The notes below the pieces were generated by a model that saw nothing but the letters and a program-made list of their open reading frames with translations, had not been told where the DNA came from and did no database searches. From positions 1-50,450 of the forward strand of contig NZ_QOCG01000005.1 in the NCBI RefSeq assembly GCF_003318235.1: a DNA stretch of 50,450 nt, written 5' to 3'. Shown here in pieces: positions 9,139-16,430 of the stretch. This DNA is from Loktanella sp. D2R18. GTDB lineage: Bacteria > Pseudomonadota > Alphaproteobacteria > Rhodobacterales > Rhodobacteraceae. Within the stretch, counting starts at the first letter, position 1; each line of letters begins with the position of its first letter. The position numbers and the translations under genes are program-made.

Positions 9139-9563
9139 CCAAGATCTTGGTCTTCGCCAGTTCCGCCTTCTTCACCGTCACGACCCAAGGATTTGATACT
9201 GAAATCGGCCGCAGTTTCCGGTTCTGAATAGATGTAATCACGCCCCCATGGGTCAATAATACCATCTGTGCTTTCCAAATATGGCCCGGCCCAAGACGCC
9301 TCGCCAGCTGGGGCAGATAGCAAAACAGCTAAGCCTTCGCTATCAGTCGGATAGCGTCCAACATCAATGTAAAACAATTGCACTGTCTGTCTAATCTGGG
9401 CAATCTGCAACGATGCCGTTTCAGTCTTGGCGCGCCCTAGATAACCAATCAATCGCGGACCAACAACACCGGCAATCAAGGCAATAATTGACAGCACAAT
9501 CAGAATTTCAAGGATCGTTACCCCCGATTTAGGGGACCATTTTGTGTTTTTTATATTCATCAA
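9132..9563 (-). CDS. gspG: GspG, major pseudopilin
   Basis: Main pseudopilus subunit. The 143 residues have a leader ending in Gly and the motif VTILEILIVLSIIALIAGVV, then the GspG core (GRAKTETASLQIAQIRQTVQLFYIDVGRYPT in parts; WGRDYIYSEP) and the C-terminal calcium-site region with Asp and Gly residues (GEEGGTGEDQDLG). Transcribed opposite to gspL-J and coupled to the prepilin peptidase gene, whose stop overlaps its ATG by four bases. A separated, oppositely oriented gspG is unusual for a T2SS cluster. Confidence 0.9.
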   Translation of the reverse strand: MMNIKNTKWSPKSGVTILEILIVLSIIALIAGVVGPRLIGYLGRAKTETASLQIAQIRQTVQLFYIDVGRYPTDSEGLAVLLSAPAGEASWAGPYLESTDGIIDPWGRDYIYSEPETAADFSIKSLGRDGEEGGTGEDQDLGQ

Positions 9564-10117
9564 ATCAGATCCTTAAACAGCCAGACAATCCAGGTAGAAA
9601 GACAAAGGAACGGGCCAAAAGCAATACCTGTTTTATCCAATTTAGCATCCTGCGTATATCCTGTAACAGACCCACCCAGAATAGCCAGAACGCCCGCAAT
9701 AGACGCGCTAAAAACAACCGCGGTCGTACCATTTAACCCCAGCCAAAACCCGATGCCCAACATCAGCTTAACATCACCAAAGCCAAGCCCCTGCCAGCCT
9801 CTCCATCGCGCATATGTACTTGCAACAAACCAAAACAACCCAGCCCACAGAACGCCGCCCACGATGTGGTCAATAAATATGACCTCGCCCGTCTGATACG
9901 CAAATACTCCGCCAGTCAGCGCAAGCAACGCAGATGCTGTATCAGGTATTTCGAACCGTTCGACATCGATCACGCTGATCCAAACCAACAATAATGCCAA
10001 TATCAAAGCGGTTGGCATCGGAACGGGCTGAAACCAGCTTCGCAGCGCCAGAAATCCGGTATAAAAACCAAAATGGAGCGCCCATAGGGCCCCGTTTTTG
10101 AATGCGGGTGAAGTCAT
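9560..10117 (-). CDS. gspO: Prepilin peptidase (A24 family, GspO-like)
   Basis: Aspartic endopeptidase that removes the leader of pseudopilins in the inner membrane. The catalytic aspartates are visible in ISVIDVERFEIPD and GLGFGDVKLM, and several hydrophobic helices surround them. At 185 residues from ATG 10117 it is a short type A24 peptidase without the N-terminal methyltransferase segment of GspO/PilD, so N-methylation of pseudopilins is uncertain. A TTG at 10156 would add 13 residues and overlap the start of gspK; neither start has a clear ribosome site. Coupled to gspG, its main substrate. Confidence 0.85.
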   Translation of the reverse strand: MTSPAFKNGALWALHFGFYTGFLALRSWFQPVPMPTALILALLLVWISVIDVERFEIPDTASALLALTGGVFAYQTGEVIFIDHIVGGVLWAGLFWFVASTYARWRGWQGLGFGDVKLMLGIGFWLGLNGTTAVVFSASIAGVLAILGGSVTGYTQDAKLDKTGIAFGPFLCLSTWIVWLFKDLI

Positions 10118-10155
10118 GGTAAGGGGATAAGTTGCGACAGCAAATAGAGCAAGCA

Positions 10156-10839
10156 ATGACAGTGCACCGAAATCGCGGTTTCGCGATCATAGTGGTGCTC
10201 GCATCGTTGTTGATTTTGACCGCACTTTTTGCGATTTCAAGCACGCGCAGTATGGCACATATCCAAAATCAAAGTGCGGAACAGTACTTGGCCGCAAACG
10301 ACAGCCACCGCGTCACATTGCTGCAGCTTGTCTTGGCAAGGGAACCCAACAATCCAACGGGGGGACCGTTAATCTTACCAGCGCCGTTTCACGCGCAAAC
10401 ACTGCGTCTGCAGGACGTCGGCGGTCTCATCGACCTCAACTCTGCCTCGCCTGAACTTCTGGAAAAGATGTTCCGACACTTGCAATTTCCTGACAACGCC
10501 CAAGAAAGCTTTCGATCTTGGCGACGCGACGGACGGCGCCTTATGCGGATTGATGATCTCATTCGCATCACCAATGCTGATCCTGTCTTGCTCCCAGACC
10601 TTGCCCAAGCCGCTACAGTCTTCTCTGGTCGGCGCGGTATCGCGATAGAACATGCGCCAGAAAAAGTCTTGGAAATCGTCCGCGATGGAGGCAGCACAAT
10701 TAACGACAGCGACATCTCTGCGGCGTCAAACACTAATTTCCGCGTGTATTTGCAAGATGCTGACAACAGTGAACAAATGATCGGTGTTGTCAGTATTTTC
10801 GGCAGTAACGGACAGTCACGCATTTTAGAAGCACGATGA
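10156..10839 (+). CDS. gspK: GspK-like minor pseudopilin
   Basis: Tip pseudopilin of the T2SS. From ATG 10156 the product has 227 residues with leader MTVHRNRG and the hydrophobic segment FAIIVVLASLLILTALFAIS. Residue 5 of the mature chain is Val rather than Glu, a known property of GspK. The globular part has the GspK SAM-like segment (LQDVGGLIDLNSASPELLEKM in parts; RLMRIDDLIRITNADP). It is shorter than the usual about 300 residues. It lies alone on the plus strand after the minus-strand gspG-peptidase pair and faces the rep gene convergently. A TTG at 10132 is an alternative start with a longer leader. Confidence 0.82.
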   Translation: MTVHRNRGFAIIVVLASLLILTALFAISSTRSMAHIQNQSAEQYLAANDSHRVTLLQLVLAREPNNPTGGPLILPAPFHAQTLRLQDVGGLIDLNSASPELLEKMFRHLQFPDNAQESFRSWRRDGRRLMRIDDLIRITNADPVLLPDLAQAATVFSGRRGIAIEHAPEKVLEIVRDGGSTINDSDISAASNTNFRVYLQDADNSEQMIGVVSIFGSNGQSRILEAR

Positions 10840-10850
10840 CGCTACACACA

Positions 10851-12020
10851 TCACAGATCTTCAAACGCGCCAGGCATCAGGTCTTCCCAAAAGGCAAAAA
10901 TAGCATCCGCATTTAGTGCTGACATCCAGCCATGGTTTTCAAAATCCAGCCTTGCGCCTGACGAATCCAAACGAGACATGAACAATCGTTTATCCGCATC
11001 GCGTTGGGTTGGCGTGCGTGCGACTATCAATTCACGGACACGGGCCAAGCGTTTGGCACGGTCCGATATCGGCCCCCCCTGCCCCGTCTTCTCGTCTTTA
11101 TAATCTTCGCGTAGCGCCGCCGTCAGATAGCTAACTGGATTTTGCACATTTTTGCGTTCGCTAACATAATCTATCTTTTCAGAAATATGCGCCGAACCGT
11201 GTTCTTTGATCCATTGACGGGCCAAACGGTCGCTCACACCTTGCTCTAAAAGCTTTTCGTAAACGGGTTCCTTACGTACACCTTCACCATCATCAAGATC
11301 AAGGATCGACAGCTGCGGGTTCTTCGCAATCTTAAACCGAATTTTCGTCACCGAACGCCCCATTTTGCGGGTTTCCGCGGTGACAATGATGTTCGATGTC
11401 TTGTTCACCTCTGCAACGGCAGGTTTAATGACCTTTGCATTCAAATGTTTGAACACCTCATAATAGGCGCTGTCATTTACCCCCATCAAGCGTCGAAACA
11501 ATTCAAGCGGCCACCAACCGGTGCTACCGGTGCGCACAAACCTGTAACAGTTTTCATAAAGTGCCAGCGCGTGACCACTGGTAAACCGTCGTTGAATGTT
11601 CAAATTGATCAGCGCGAAAGCCTTAGGGTCATGCAGCTTTTCTGCAAGCGCTGCAGAATAAGCATACTCGCACACGCCACCCTTTAATTTGGCGTAGGAT
11701 AGCAAACTGGATACACCCCATTCCTGCTGCCCGTTCTCATCCAACATATCCCATTCTGCCGATGTCTCGACCAAGCCGCGCAAGGACTGTTTCAGGGTTT
11801 CCATGTCATTCGAATTATAGCCGATCATCGTGCACAATGTACGCGCATCAATCGCGTGTGAATGTTTATGAATCAAAGTGTCATAAGCATTCAGCAGCAG
11901 TACATTGGACAGCTTGCGCTGCAACAGCGTCAGCTTCCCGCTCACGTGAATCGCCGCCACGTTCTTTTTTACTTCACCACGGCGCAAGGCACCGCTTAGC
12001 GCCACTTGATCAGATACCAT
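10851..12020 (-). CDS. repA: Plasmid replication initiator, Rep_3 family
   Basis: Initiator that binds iterons and opens the plasmid origin. The 389 residues begin with the Rep_3 pattern VSGKLTLLQRKLSNVLLLNA, then TLCTMIGYNSND and the double winged-helix region (LKQSLRGLVETSAEWDML; GHALALYENCYRFV; WWPLELFRRLMGV). The C-terminal part (FENHGWMSALNADAIFAFWE) is an accessory segment seen in alphaproteobacterial initiators of this type. It is divergent from parA, with a 515-base origin-like region between. This arrangement and parAB linkage indicate a low-copy plasmid or chromid. The gene symbol follows common use; RepB is also used for this family. Confidence 0.85.
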   Translation of the reverse strand: MVSDQVALSGALRRGEVKKNVAAIHVSGKLTLLQRKLSNVLLLNAYDTLIHKHSHAIDARTLCTMIGYNSNDMETLKQSLRGLVETSAEWDMLDENGQQEWGVSSLLSYAKLKGGVCEYAYSAALAEKLHDPKAFALINLNIQRRFTSGHALALYENCYRFVRTGSTGWWPLELFRRLMGVNDSAYYEVFKHLNAKVIKPAVAEVNKTSNIIVTAETRKMGRSVTKIRFKIAKNPQLSILDLDDGEGVRKEPVYEKLLEQGVSDRLARQWIKEHGSAHISEKIDYVSERKNVQNPVSYLTAALREDYKDEKTGQGGPISDRAKRLARVRELIVARTPTQRDADKRLFMSRLDSSGARLDFENHGWMSALNADAIFAFWEDLMPGAFEDL

Positions 12021-12111
12021 TCCTGCTCACCTACTATCGAGGTTTCTTATAGTTTGCATTAAAAGGCACCTAAGTGCAAGAAGCCGGTGGGGACCTTTGG
12101 TGGCATAAATC

Positions 12112-12131
12112 GGTTCCCGTAAATGGGTTCC
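12112..12131 (+). repeat. Iteron-like unit 1
   Basis: Reads GGTTCCCGTAAATGGGTTCC. It fits the loose consensus GGTATCC-GTAT-CGGGT-C shared by five units in the rep-parA gap. Confidence 0.45.
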
Positions 12132-12175
12132 TTAAATGCAGAACGGGTACGAAATGAAAGAAAAAGGTATCCATA

Positions 12176-12195
12176 TTCGGGATGAGCCGTGCACA
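12176..12195 (+). repeat. Iteron-like unit 2
   Basis: Reads GGTATCCATATTCGGGATGA, same orientation as unit 1. Confidence 0.45.
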
Positions 12196-12266
12196 AAAAC
12201 ACGCAATTAGGCACTAACACGGCAAATACTGACACTGGGCACCTCTAACCCCGCGAATCGGACCCT

Positions 12267-12286
12267 GCTATCCTGTATGCGGTGAC
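12267..12286 (+). repeat. Iteron-like unit 3
   Basis: Reads GCTATCCTGTATGCGGTGAC; weaker match to the shared consensus. Confidence 0.4.
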
Positions 12287-12289
12287 CAC

Positions 12290-12309
12290 AGAACCCGTAT
12301 ACGGATACC
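12290..12309 (-). repeat. Iteron-like unit 4 (inverted)
   Basis: On the minus strand it reads GGTATCCGTATACGGGTTCT, the best and most palindromic copy. Its opposite orientation to unit 5, one base away, makes a back-to-back pair that could be the initiator-dimer site for autoregulation of rep. Confidence 0.5.
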
Positions 12310-12310
12310 T

Positions 12311-12330
12311 TTCATCCTGTAACTGGGTCC
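12311..12330 (+). repeat. Iteron-like unit 5
   Basis: Reads TTCATCCTGTAACTGGGTCC, adjacent to the AT-rich segment. Confidence 0.4.
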
Positions 12331-12535
12331 AAATTACAGCTAATCTATTGATAAAGAATAATTTTTTCTTAGCAAAGTTCTTAAAGTACTTAAAGAATCT
12401 AAAGTACTTTATCGCGTGGTTCTCTATGAATTTCAGATATTTTGGACAAATAGGTGCTTAACGATTCGCAAATCCGATTTCATGTGCGATAGTCGAAAGC
12501 AAATCACATCAAACAGCTTACATTGAGTTTCAAAC

Positions 12536-13924
12536 ATGTCATCTTCAAGCAAGCCTCCCCTGCCTCCTTATATGAACATTGATCCAGCCAAGGCAGCAGC
12601 CAAGTTATCTGACCCTATCGACACCACGCGATTCGCAAAAGCGGCTACTTTCGCTGCCAAAGGGCGCGATGATCTCGCCAAGCGGGGGCACGCGCCTGAC
12701 GGAGAAAAACGGTTGCGCCGCTTTTCCACATGGGAAGTGTGCCGTTACCTAATTCCTGTCGCGACATCGCATCTGCGACGTGTGCTCAAGGCCAACCCTG
12801 AACTTCCGCAGGGACATGGTGAAGGCGGGTCAAAATGGTTCACGCTTGAAGACATCTTAACGCTTCGTAAATTCTTTGCCACTGAAGGCGCCGCAGATCG
12901 CGAATACCTGCCCTACCGACCTAAAGGCCAGCCAGCAAAAATCATTGCTGTCGCGAACTTCAAGGGCGGCGTTGGCAAAACGTCCACGACGACGCATCTT
13001 GCAATGTCGGCGGCATTGGATGGGTACAAGGTGCTTGCCATCGATCTTGATAGCCAGGGGTCGCTTACGTCGATAATGGGTGGCAAGGTGGATGATGAAT
13101 GGCAAACCGCCTTTCCGTTGATGGCTAAAGACTATGCGATGAATGTCGAGGCCGAAAACAAGCTACGCGCGCGCAACGGGCAAGCACCCCTACCCCTTGA
13201 TGAAACGCTGTCCGAGGCACGCAATGTCAACGCACGTGATTTGATCCAATCCACCCATTGGCCAAACATTGATCTGATTGGCGCGCAGCTAAACCTGTAC
13301 TGGGCCGAATTTCAGGTGCCTGTATGGCGTATGCAATTGCGTAGCTGGGCGCTTTGGGATGCGCTTAGCAACGCACTGTCCGGTGAAGGTATTTTAGATG
13401 AATATGATATCATCCTGATCGATACCCCACCTGCCCTTGGATATCTGACGATCAATGCGCTGGCTGCAGCTGACATTCTGCTGGTACCGCTTGGCGCGTC
13501 GTTCCTTGAATTTGACAGTACGGGCCGGTTCTTTGATATGCTTTACAGCACTTTTGCGTCGATCGAAGACGGTGAAAACGCGGTACGTCGGCGTGACGGG
13601 CTACCAGAAATGAAATTTGAATGGGATGCAGTGCGCGCCATTGTGACCCGTTTCGACGCAAACCAGCAAACCGATTTAGCAAATGTGATCCAAGCCTATT
13701 TTGGTGATTTTATGACAACCTATCGCCAGGAAGTCACAGCAATGGTGGGCCAAGCCGGTGAACACGTGAACGGCATCTACGAGGCAGATTATCGCGATTT
13801 CAACCGCGACACCTATATCCGCGGTCGCGAAACATTTGACCGGACGTGGGCCGAAGTCAAAGAGGTTCTTTTGGGAACTTGGTGGCGTGACGAGCAAATG
13901 CAACAATCCGAGCAGGAGGATTAA
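12536..13924 (+). CDS. parA: ParA, plasmid partition ATPase
   Basis: Walker-type ATPase that moves plasmid copies on the nucleoid with ParB. The 462 residues have an N-terminal DNA-binding segment (RRFSTWEVCRYLIPVATSHL, about 61-80) of the type Ia ParA/RepA class, a deviant Walker A (FKGGVGKTSTTTHLA, about 141-155), the A' motif (VLAIDLDSQGSLT) and Walker B (DIILIDTPPALG). Length is that of large ParA proteins of alphaproteobacterial plasmids, which also autoregulate their operon. parB follows three bases after its stop. Confidence 0.93.
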   Translation: MSSSSKPPLPPYMNIDPAKAAAKLSDPIDTTRFAKAATFAAKGRDDLAKRGHAPDGEKRLRRFSTWEVCRYLIPVATSHLRRVLKANPELPQGHGEGGSKWFTLEDILTLRKFFATEGAADREYLPYRPKGQPAKIIAVANFKGGVGKTSTTTHLAMSAALDGYKVLAIDLDSQGSLTSIMGGKVDDEWQTAFPLMAKDYAMNVEAENKLRARNGQAPLPLDETLSEARNVNARDLIQSTHWPNIDLIGAQLNLYWAEFQVPVWRMQLRSWALWDALSNALSGEGILDEYDIILIDTPPALGYLTINALAAADILLVPLGASFLEFDSTGRFFDMLYSTFASIEDGENAVRRRDGLPEMKFEWDAVRAIVTRFDANQQTDLANVIQAYFGDFMTTYRQEVTAMVGQAGEHVNGIYEADYRDFNRDTYIRGRETFDRTWAEVKEVLLGTWWRDEQMQQSEQED

Positions 13925-13927
13925 CCA

Positions 13928-15001
13928 ATGGCGAAACGGCGTAAACTAACGACCCCATCTGCCGAAGATCTGCAAGCCATCGATGCCGAGTTTCGCAGCG
14001 AAACTCCTGCGCGCGCAACGCGGGGGACTGCACCAATTGCGCAGGTCGCCGCTGATAGCGCCCAATTCGGCCATGCCGAAAATGTGCAGTCACGGCTGGA
14101 CAGGCTCGATGCCGAACGGCTGCGTGATGCTGAACAGAATGGGTTGATTGTCACTGAAATCCCAACCGATAGAATTACGACTGACGCAATGGTCCGCGAC
14201 CGTACGGTTCTGAGTGAAGAAGAAATGCTCGAGCTGCGGCTGTCAATCGCGGCCAACGGTTTGCGACTACCTATTGAAGTTTACGCCGACGAGCAGGGCT
14301 ATAACCTGTTGTCGGGGTACCGGCGCCTGATGGCAGTGCGCGGGCTGGCGGAATTGAACGGTAACGGTACCTATACGACGATCAAGGCTTTCGTGCGCCC
14401 AAGTAAGGACACCGCATCGGCCTTTGCTGCGATGGTCGAAGAAAACGAAGTTCGCGCAAACCTTAGCCATTTTGAACGGGGGCGCATCGCGGTGATCGCA
14501 GCGCAACAAGGCGCTTTCGGAAGCACAGAGGAAGCGGTGAATGCGCTGTTTTCTTCTGCGTCGAAATCCAAACGCTCGAAGGTGCGTTCTTTTGCAGAAG
14601 TGTTCGAAATGCTGGGGGATATGCTTGCGCATGCAGAGGGCCTCACGGAACGCCGTGGCTTGCGGCTGGCGGGGGCATTGCGTCAAGGCGGCGAAACCCG
14701 GTTGAGAGCGGCGCTCGAGGCGGGGCAGGGTGGTTCGGTCGAAGAAGAATGGGCCGCGCTTGAACCCGTGATCGACGAGATAGAGCAGGGGCCACAGTTA
14801 ACGGTCAAACGTGGTCGTCCCAAAGCAGCGACACCAGTAGGCTGGATCGGCAATAATACCTTGAAGTTGTCGACAGGGGTGGTCCTGCATAAAGAACGTG
14901 ACAGCCAGGGGTTTGTCATTCGTCTGTCTGGGAAACCCGTCGATGCTGAAATGGTCGATGCCGCAATGGAGGAACTGCGAAACCTGTTCGAGCGTGGATA
15001 G
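13928..15001 (+). CDS. parB: ParB, centromere-binding partition protein
   Basis: CTPase clamp and centromere-binding protein. The 357 residues show the ParB/Spo0J N-terminal domain with the box II-like NLLSGYRRLMAVRGL, the segment MVEENEVRANLSHFERGRI, and a central helix-turn-helix region (GSTEEAVNALF ... KRSKVRSFAEVFEML), then a variable C-terminal domain. It is in an operon with parA. One candidate parS palindrome lies inside its coding region (residues about 21-26) and an identical one at its stop codon. Confidence 0.92.
   Translation: MAKRRKLTTPSAEDLQAIDAEFRSETPARATRGTAPIAQVAADSAQFGHAENVQSRLDRLDAERLRDAEQNGLIVTEIPTDRITTDAMVRDRTVLSEEEMLELRLSIAANGLRLPIEVYADEQGYNLLSGYRRLMAVRGLAELNGNGTYTTIKAFVRPSKDTASAFAAMVEENEVRANLSHFERGRIAVIAAQQGAFGSTEEAVNALFSSASKSKRSKVRSFAEVFEMLGDMLAHAEGLTERRGLRLAGALRQGGETRLRAALEAGQGGSVEEEWAALEPVIDEIEQGPQLTVKRGRPKAATPVGWIGNNTLKLSTGVVLHKERDSQGFVIRLSGKPVDAEMVDAAMEELRNLFERG
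13990..14004. promoter_or_regulatory. Candidate parS site 1 (inside parB)
   Basis: 15-base inverted repeat GTTTCGCAGCGAAAC, extended here to 9-base arms by the flanking GA and TC. It lies within parB codons for EFRSET. An identical 15-mer follows parB, and I found no third copy in the window. The shape resembles parS (GTTTC...GAAAC) but the centre is CGCAGCG rather than the chromosomal ACGT. Confidence 0.55.
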
Positions 15002-15002
15002 G

Positions 15003-15017
15003 GTTTCGCAGCGAAAC
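15003..15017. promoter_or_regulatory. Candidate parS site 2 (after parB)
   Basis: Second exact copy of GTTTCGCAGCGAAAC, starting two bases after the parB stop codon. The single-base centre leaves no hairpin loop and no T-tract follows, so it is not a terminator. It is better read as a protein-binding site, most simply the ParB centromere. Confidence 0.6.
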
Positions 15018-15139
15018 TCCCGTTAGACAGCATTGATCTTGCATACTTTGGCTAAGGCTGGCTGCAATGATGTGATTGATTTTGTTTTTCAAATCAAACT
15101 TTCTGTATATTTGATCTGAAAGCCTGATATAATTACATC

Positions 15140-16222
15140 ATGGTACAGATATGGCAATCGGGGCACTGGCCCAATTTCGTTTATGATCACGCCGCGGTGG
15201 AGCCATATTTGGCTCAAGCAATGCATACGCTGGGTGAGGTCCAAGGCGTTCACGCTGGGATCGGTCCCGACGATTTGGCAGAGCTGCACCGCATGCAAAT
15301 CGTGCAAGAGGCGCTCGCGTCATTCGAAATTGAAGGGGTCAGCCTCAATCAGGATGAAATCGAAGCATCTGTTATCGCATCTATAAAGCACCGTGAAGGC
15401 GCGGCGATTTCACGCCGGACTGACGCCATCGTGTCACTGATGGTCGCGGCACGTAATATGAACGCGCCTGTGACCGAACAGCATTTGTGCGATTGGCATC
15501 GGTTATTGTTCTACGGGATTGAGGTCGAAAACCTTGGTATGTGGCGGGGCTTTGATATTGAAATCGTGCGCTCTGCCACGGCCGGATCGCATGATGTGCT
15601 GTACAAAGCCCCGCCGCCTGATTTGGTGCCTGGCCACATGAGAGATTTCGTTGTGTGGCTAAGGGATGAGGCAACATTGCCCGTACCTATCCGCGCAGCT
15701 ATAGCCCATTTATGGTTTGAATCCATTCACCCGTTTTCGGATGGGAACGGCCGGATTGGCCGTGCGTTGATCGAAGCCGTTTTTGCCGCATCGCGCCCAC
15801 TACCATTTTCGTTTTCACGGCAGATCGAAAAGGAAAAGCTATGCTATTATGCTGCGCTACAGGCGGGACGCCAAGAGGGCAGGGGCGGCATTGACGCTAC
15901 TCCGTTTGTGATATGGTTCTTACAATCGTTGACCCGTGCGGCGGATGCTGGACGTGAGGAAGCGATGTATTTGGTGCGCCGCAATCATTTTTTTGCGCGT
16001 CATAGGGCCGCTCTAAACCCGCGCCAGCATAAGGCGCTGACAGTAATATTTGAACAAGGCGCGGAACGTGTGGCGCTTGGCTTAAGCGCAAAAAGCTACC
16101 GCAAGATAGCCAAGACCACCGCCCCCACCGCAACGCGTGATTTGGTAGCGCTGGAAAGCGCAGGGGTGTTGCGGCGATCAGCGGCAGGTGGGCGGTCGAC
16201 CCGCTATGTGATTCTGTATTGA
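15140..16222 (+). CDS. Fic domain protein with DUF4172-type N-terminus (AMP transferase)
   Basis: Fic enzymes transfer AMP (or other nucleotides) from ATP to protein hydroxyls. The 360 residues start with a DUF4172-like segment (WQSGHWPNFVYDHAAVEPYL), then an intact inhibitory motif S61FEIEG66 in the N-terminal part (class II), the full catalytic motif HPFSDGNGRIGR (197-208) and a C-terminal winged helix (YRKIAKTTAPTATRDLVALE). All residues needed for AMPylation are present, and the inhibitory Glu (E65) should hold the enzyme off until released. The gene starts after a 138-base gap from parB, with a TATAAT-like box at 15128-15133 very close to the ATG. It could act as a stand-alone regulator or as a self-restrained toxin. 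Confidence 0.88.
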   Translation: MVQIWQSGHWPNFVYDHAAVEPYLAQAMHTLGEVQGVHAGIGPDDLAELHRMQIVQEALASFEIEGVSLNQDEIEASVIASIKHREGAAISRRTDAIVSLMVAARNMNAPVTEQHLCDWHRLLFYGIEVENLGMWRGFDIEIVRSATAGSHDVLYKAPPPDLVPGHMRDFVVWLRDEATLPVPIRAAIAHLWFESIHPFSDGNGRIGRALIEAVFAASRPLPFSFSRQIEKEKLCYYAALQAGRQEGRGGIDATPFVIWFLQSLTRAADAGREEAMYLVRRNHFFARHRAALNPRQHKALTVIFEQGAERVALGLSAKSYRKIAKTTAPTATRDLVALESAGVLRRSAAGGRSTRYVILY

Positions 16223-16389
16223 TTGACGTCGATACGCAAAAGCGCCACCAGAGACATGCATCGAAAGCCGCACAGGGCAACCATGCGCGATGCGAGCGTC
16301 CTGCGTCTTTAGCGAGCCGTTTGTTTCAGTATTGGGGTGTTTTATTAATTTTTTTTTGCAACCCAGTGTTGATTGCTCTGTGGTTGTTG

Positions 16390-16417
16390 GTTAAGCGTTT
16401 TCTTAACTGATTTTTTT
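16390..16417 (+). terminator. Weak hairpin plus T-tract after fic
   Basis: GTTAAG-N6-CTTAAC followed by TGATTTTTTT. It could end the fic transcript, but the stem is only six base pairs and AT-rich, and the T-tract runs straight into the AGGA ribosome site of the next gene. It may instead be a leader hairpin of the RHS mRNA. Confidence 0.35.
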
Positions 16418-16430
16418 AGGAATTAATATT

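Larger units (their letters stand above)
12021..12535. other. Probable replication origin (oriV)
   Basis: Gene-free stretch between rep and parA. The rep-proximal part has five degenerate 20-base iteron-like units (see the separate entries). The parA-proximal part, about 12335-12420, is strongly AT-rich and includes the perfect palindrome TAAAGTACTTTA at 12400-12411 and a closely related unit at about 12380-12395. This is the layout expected for iteron-controlled origins: initiator sites next to a DNA-unwinding element. I see no convincing DnaA box. The divergent promoters for rep and parA must also lie here. Confidence 0.6.

Noticed and set aside
15001..15030. parB terminator hairpin
   Set aside because: The inverted repeat has a one-base centre and no T-tract, and it is identical to a copy inside parB; a protein-binding site is more likely.
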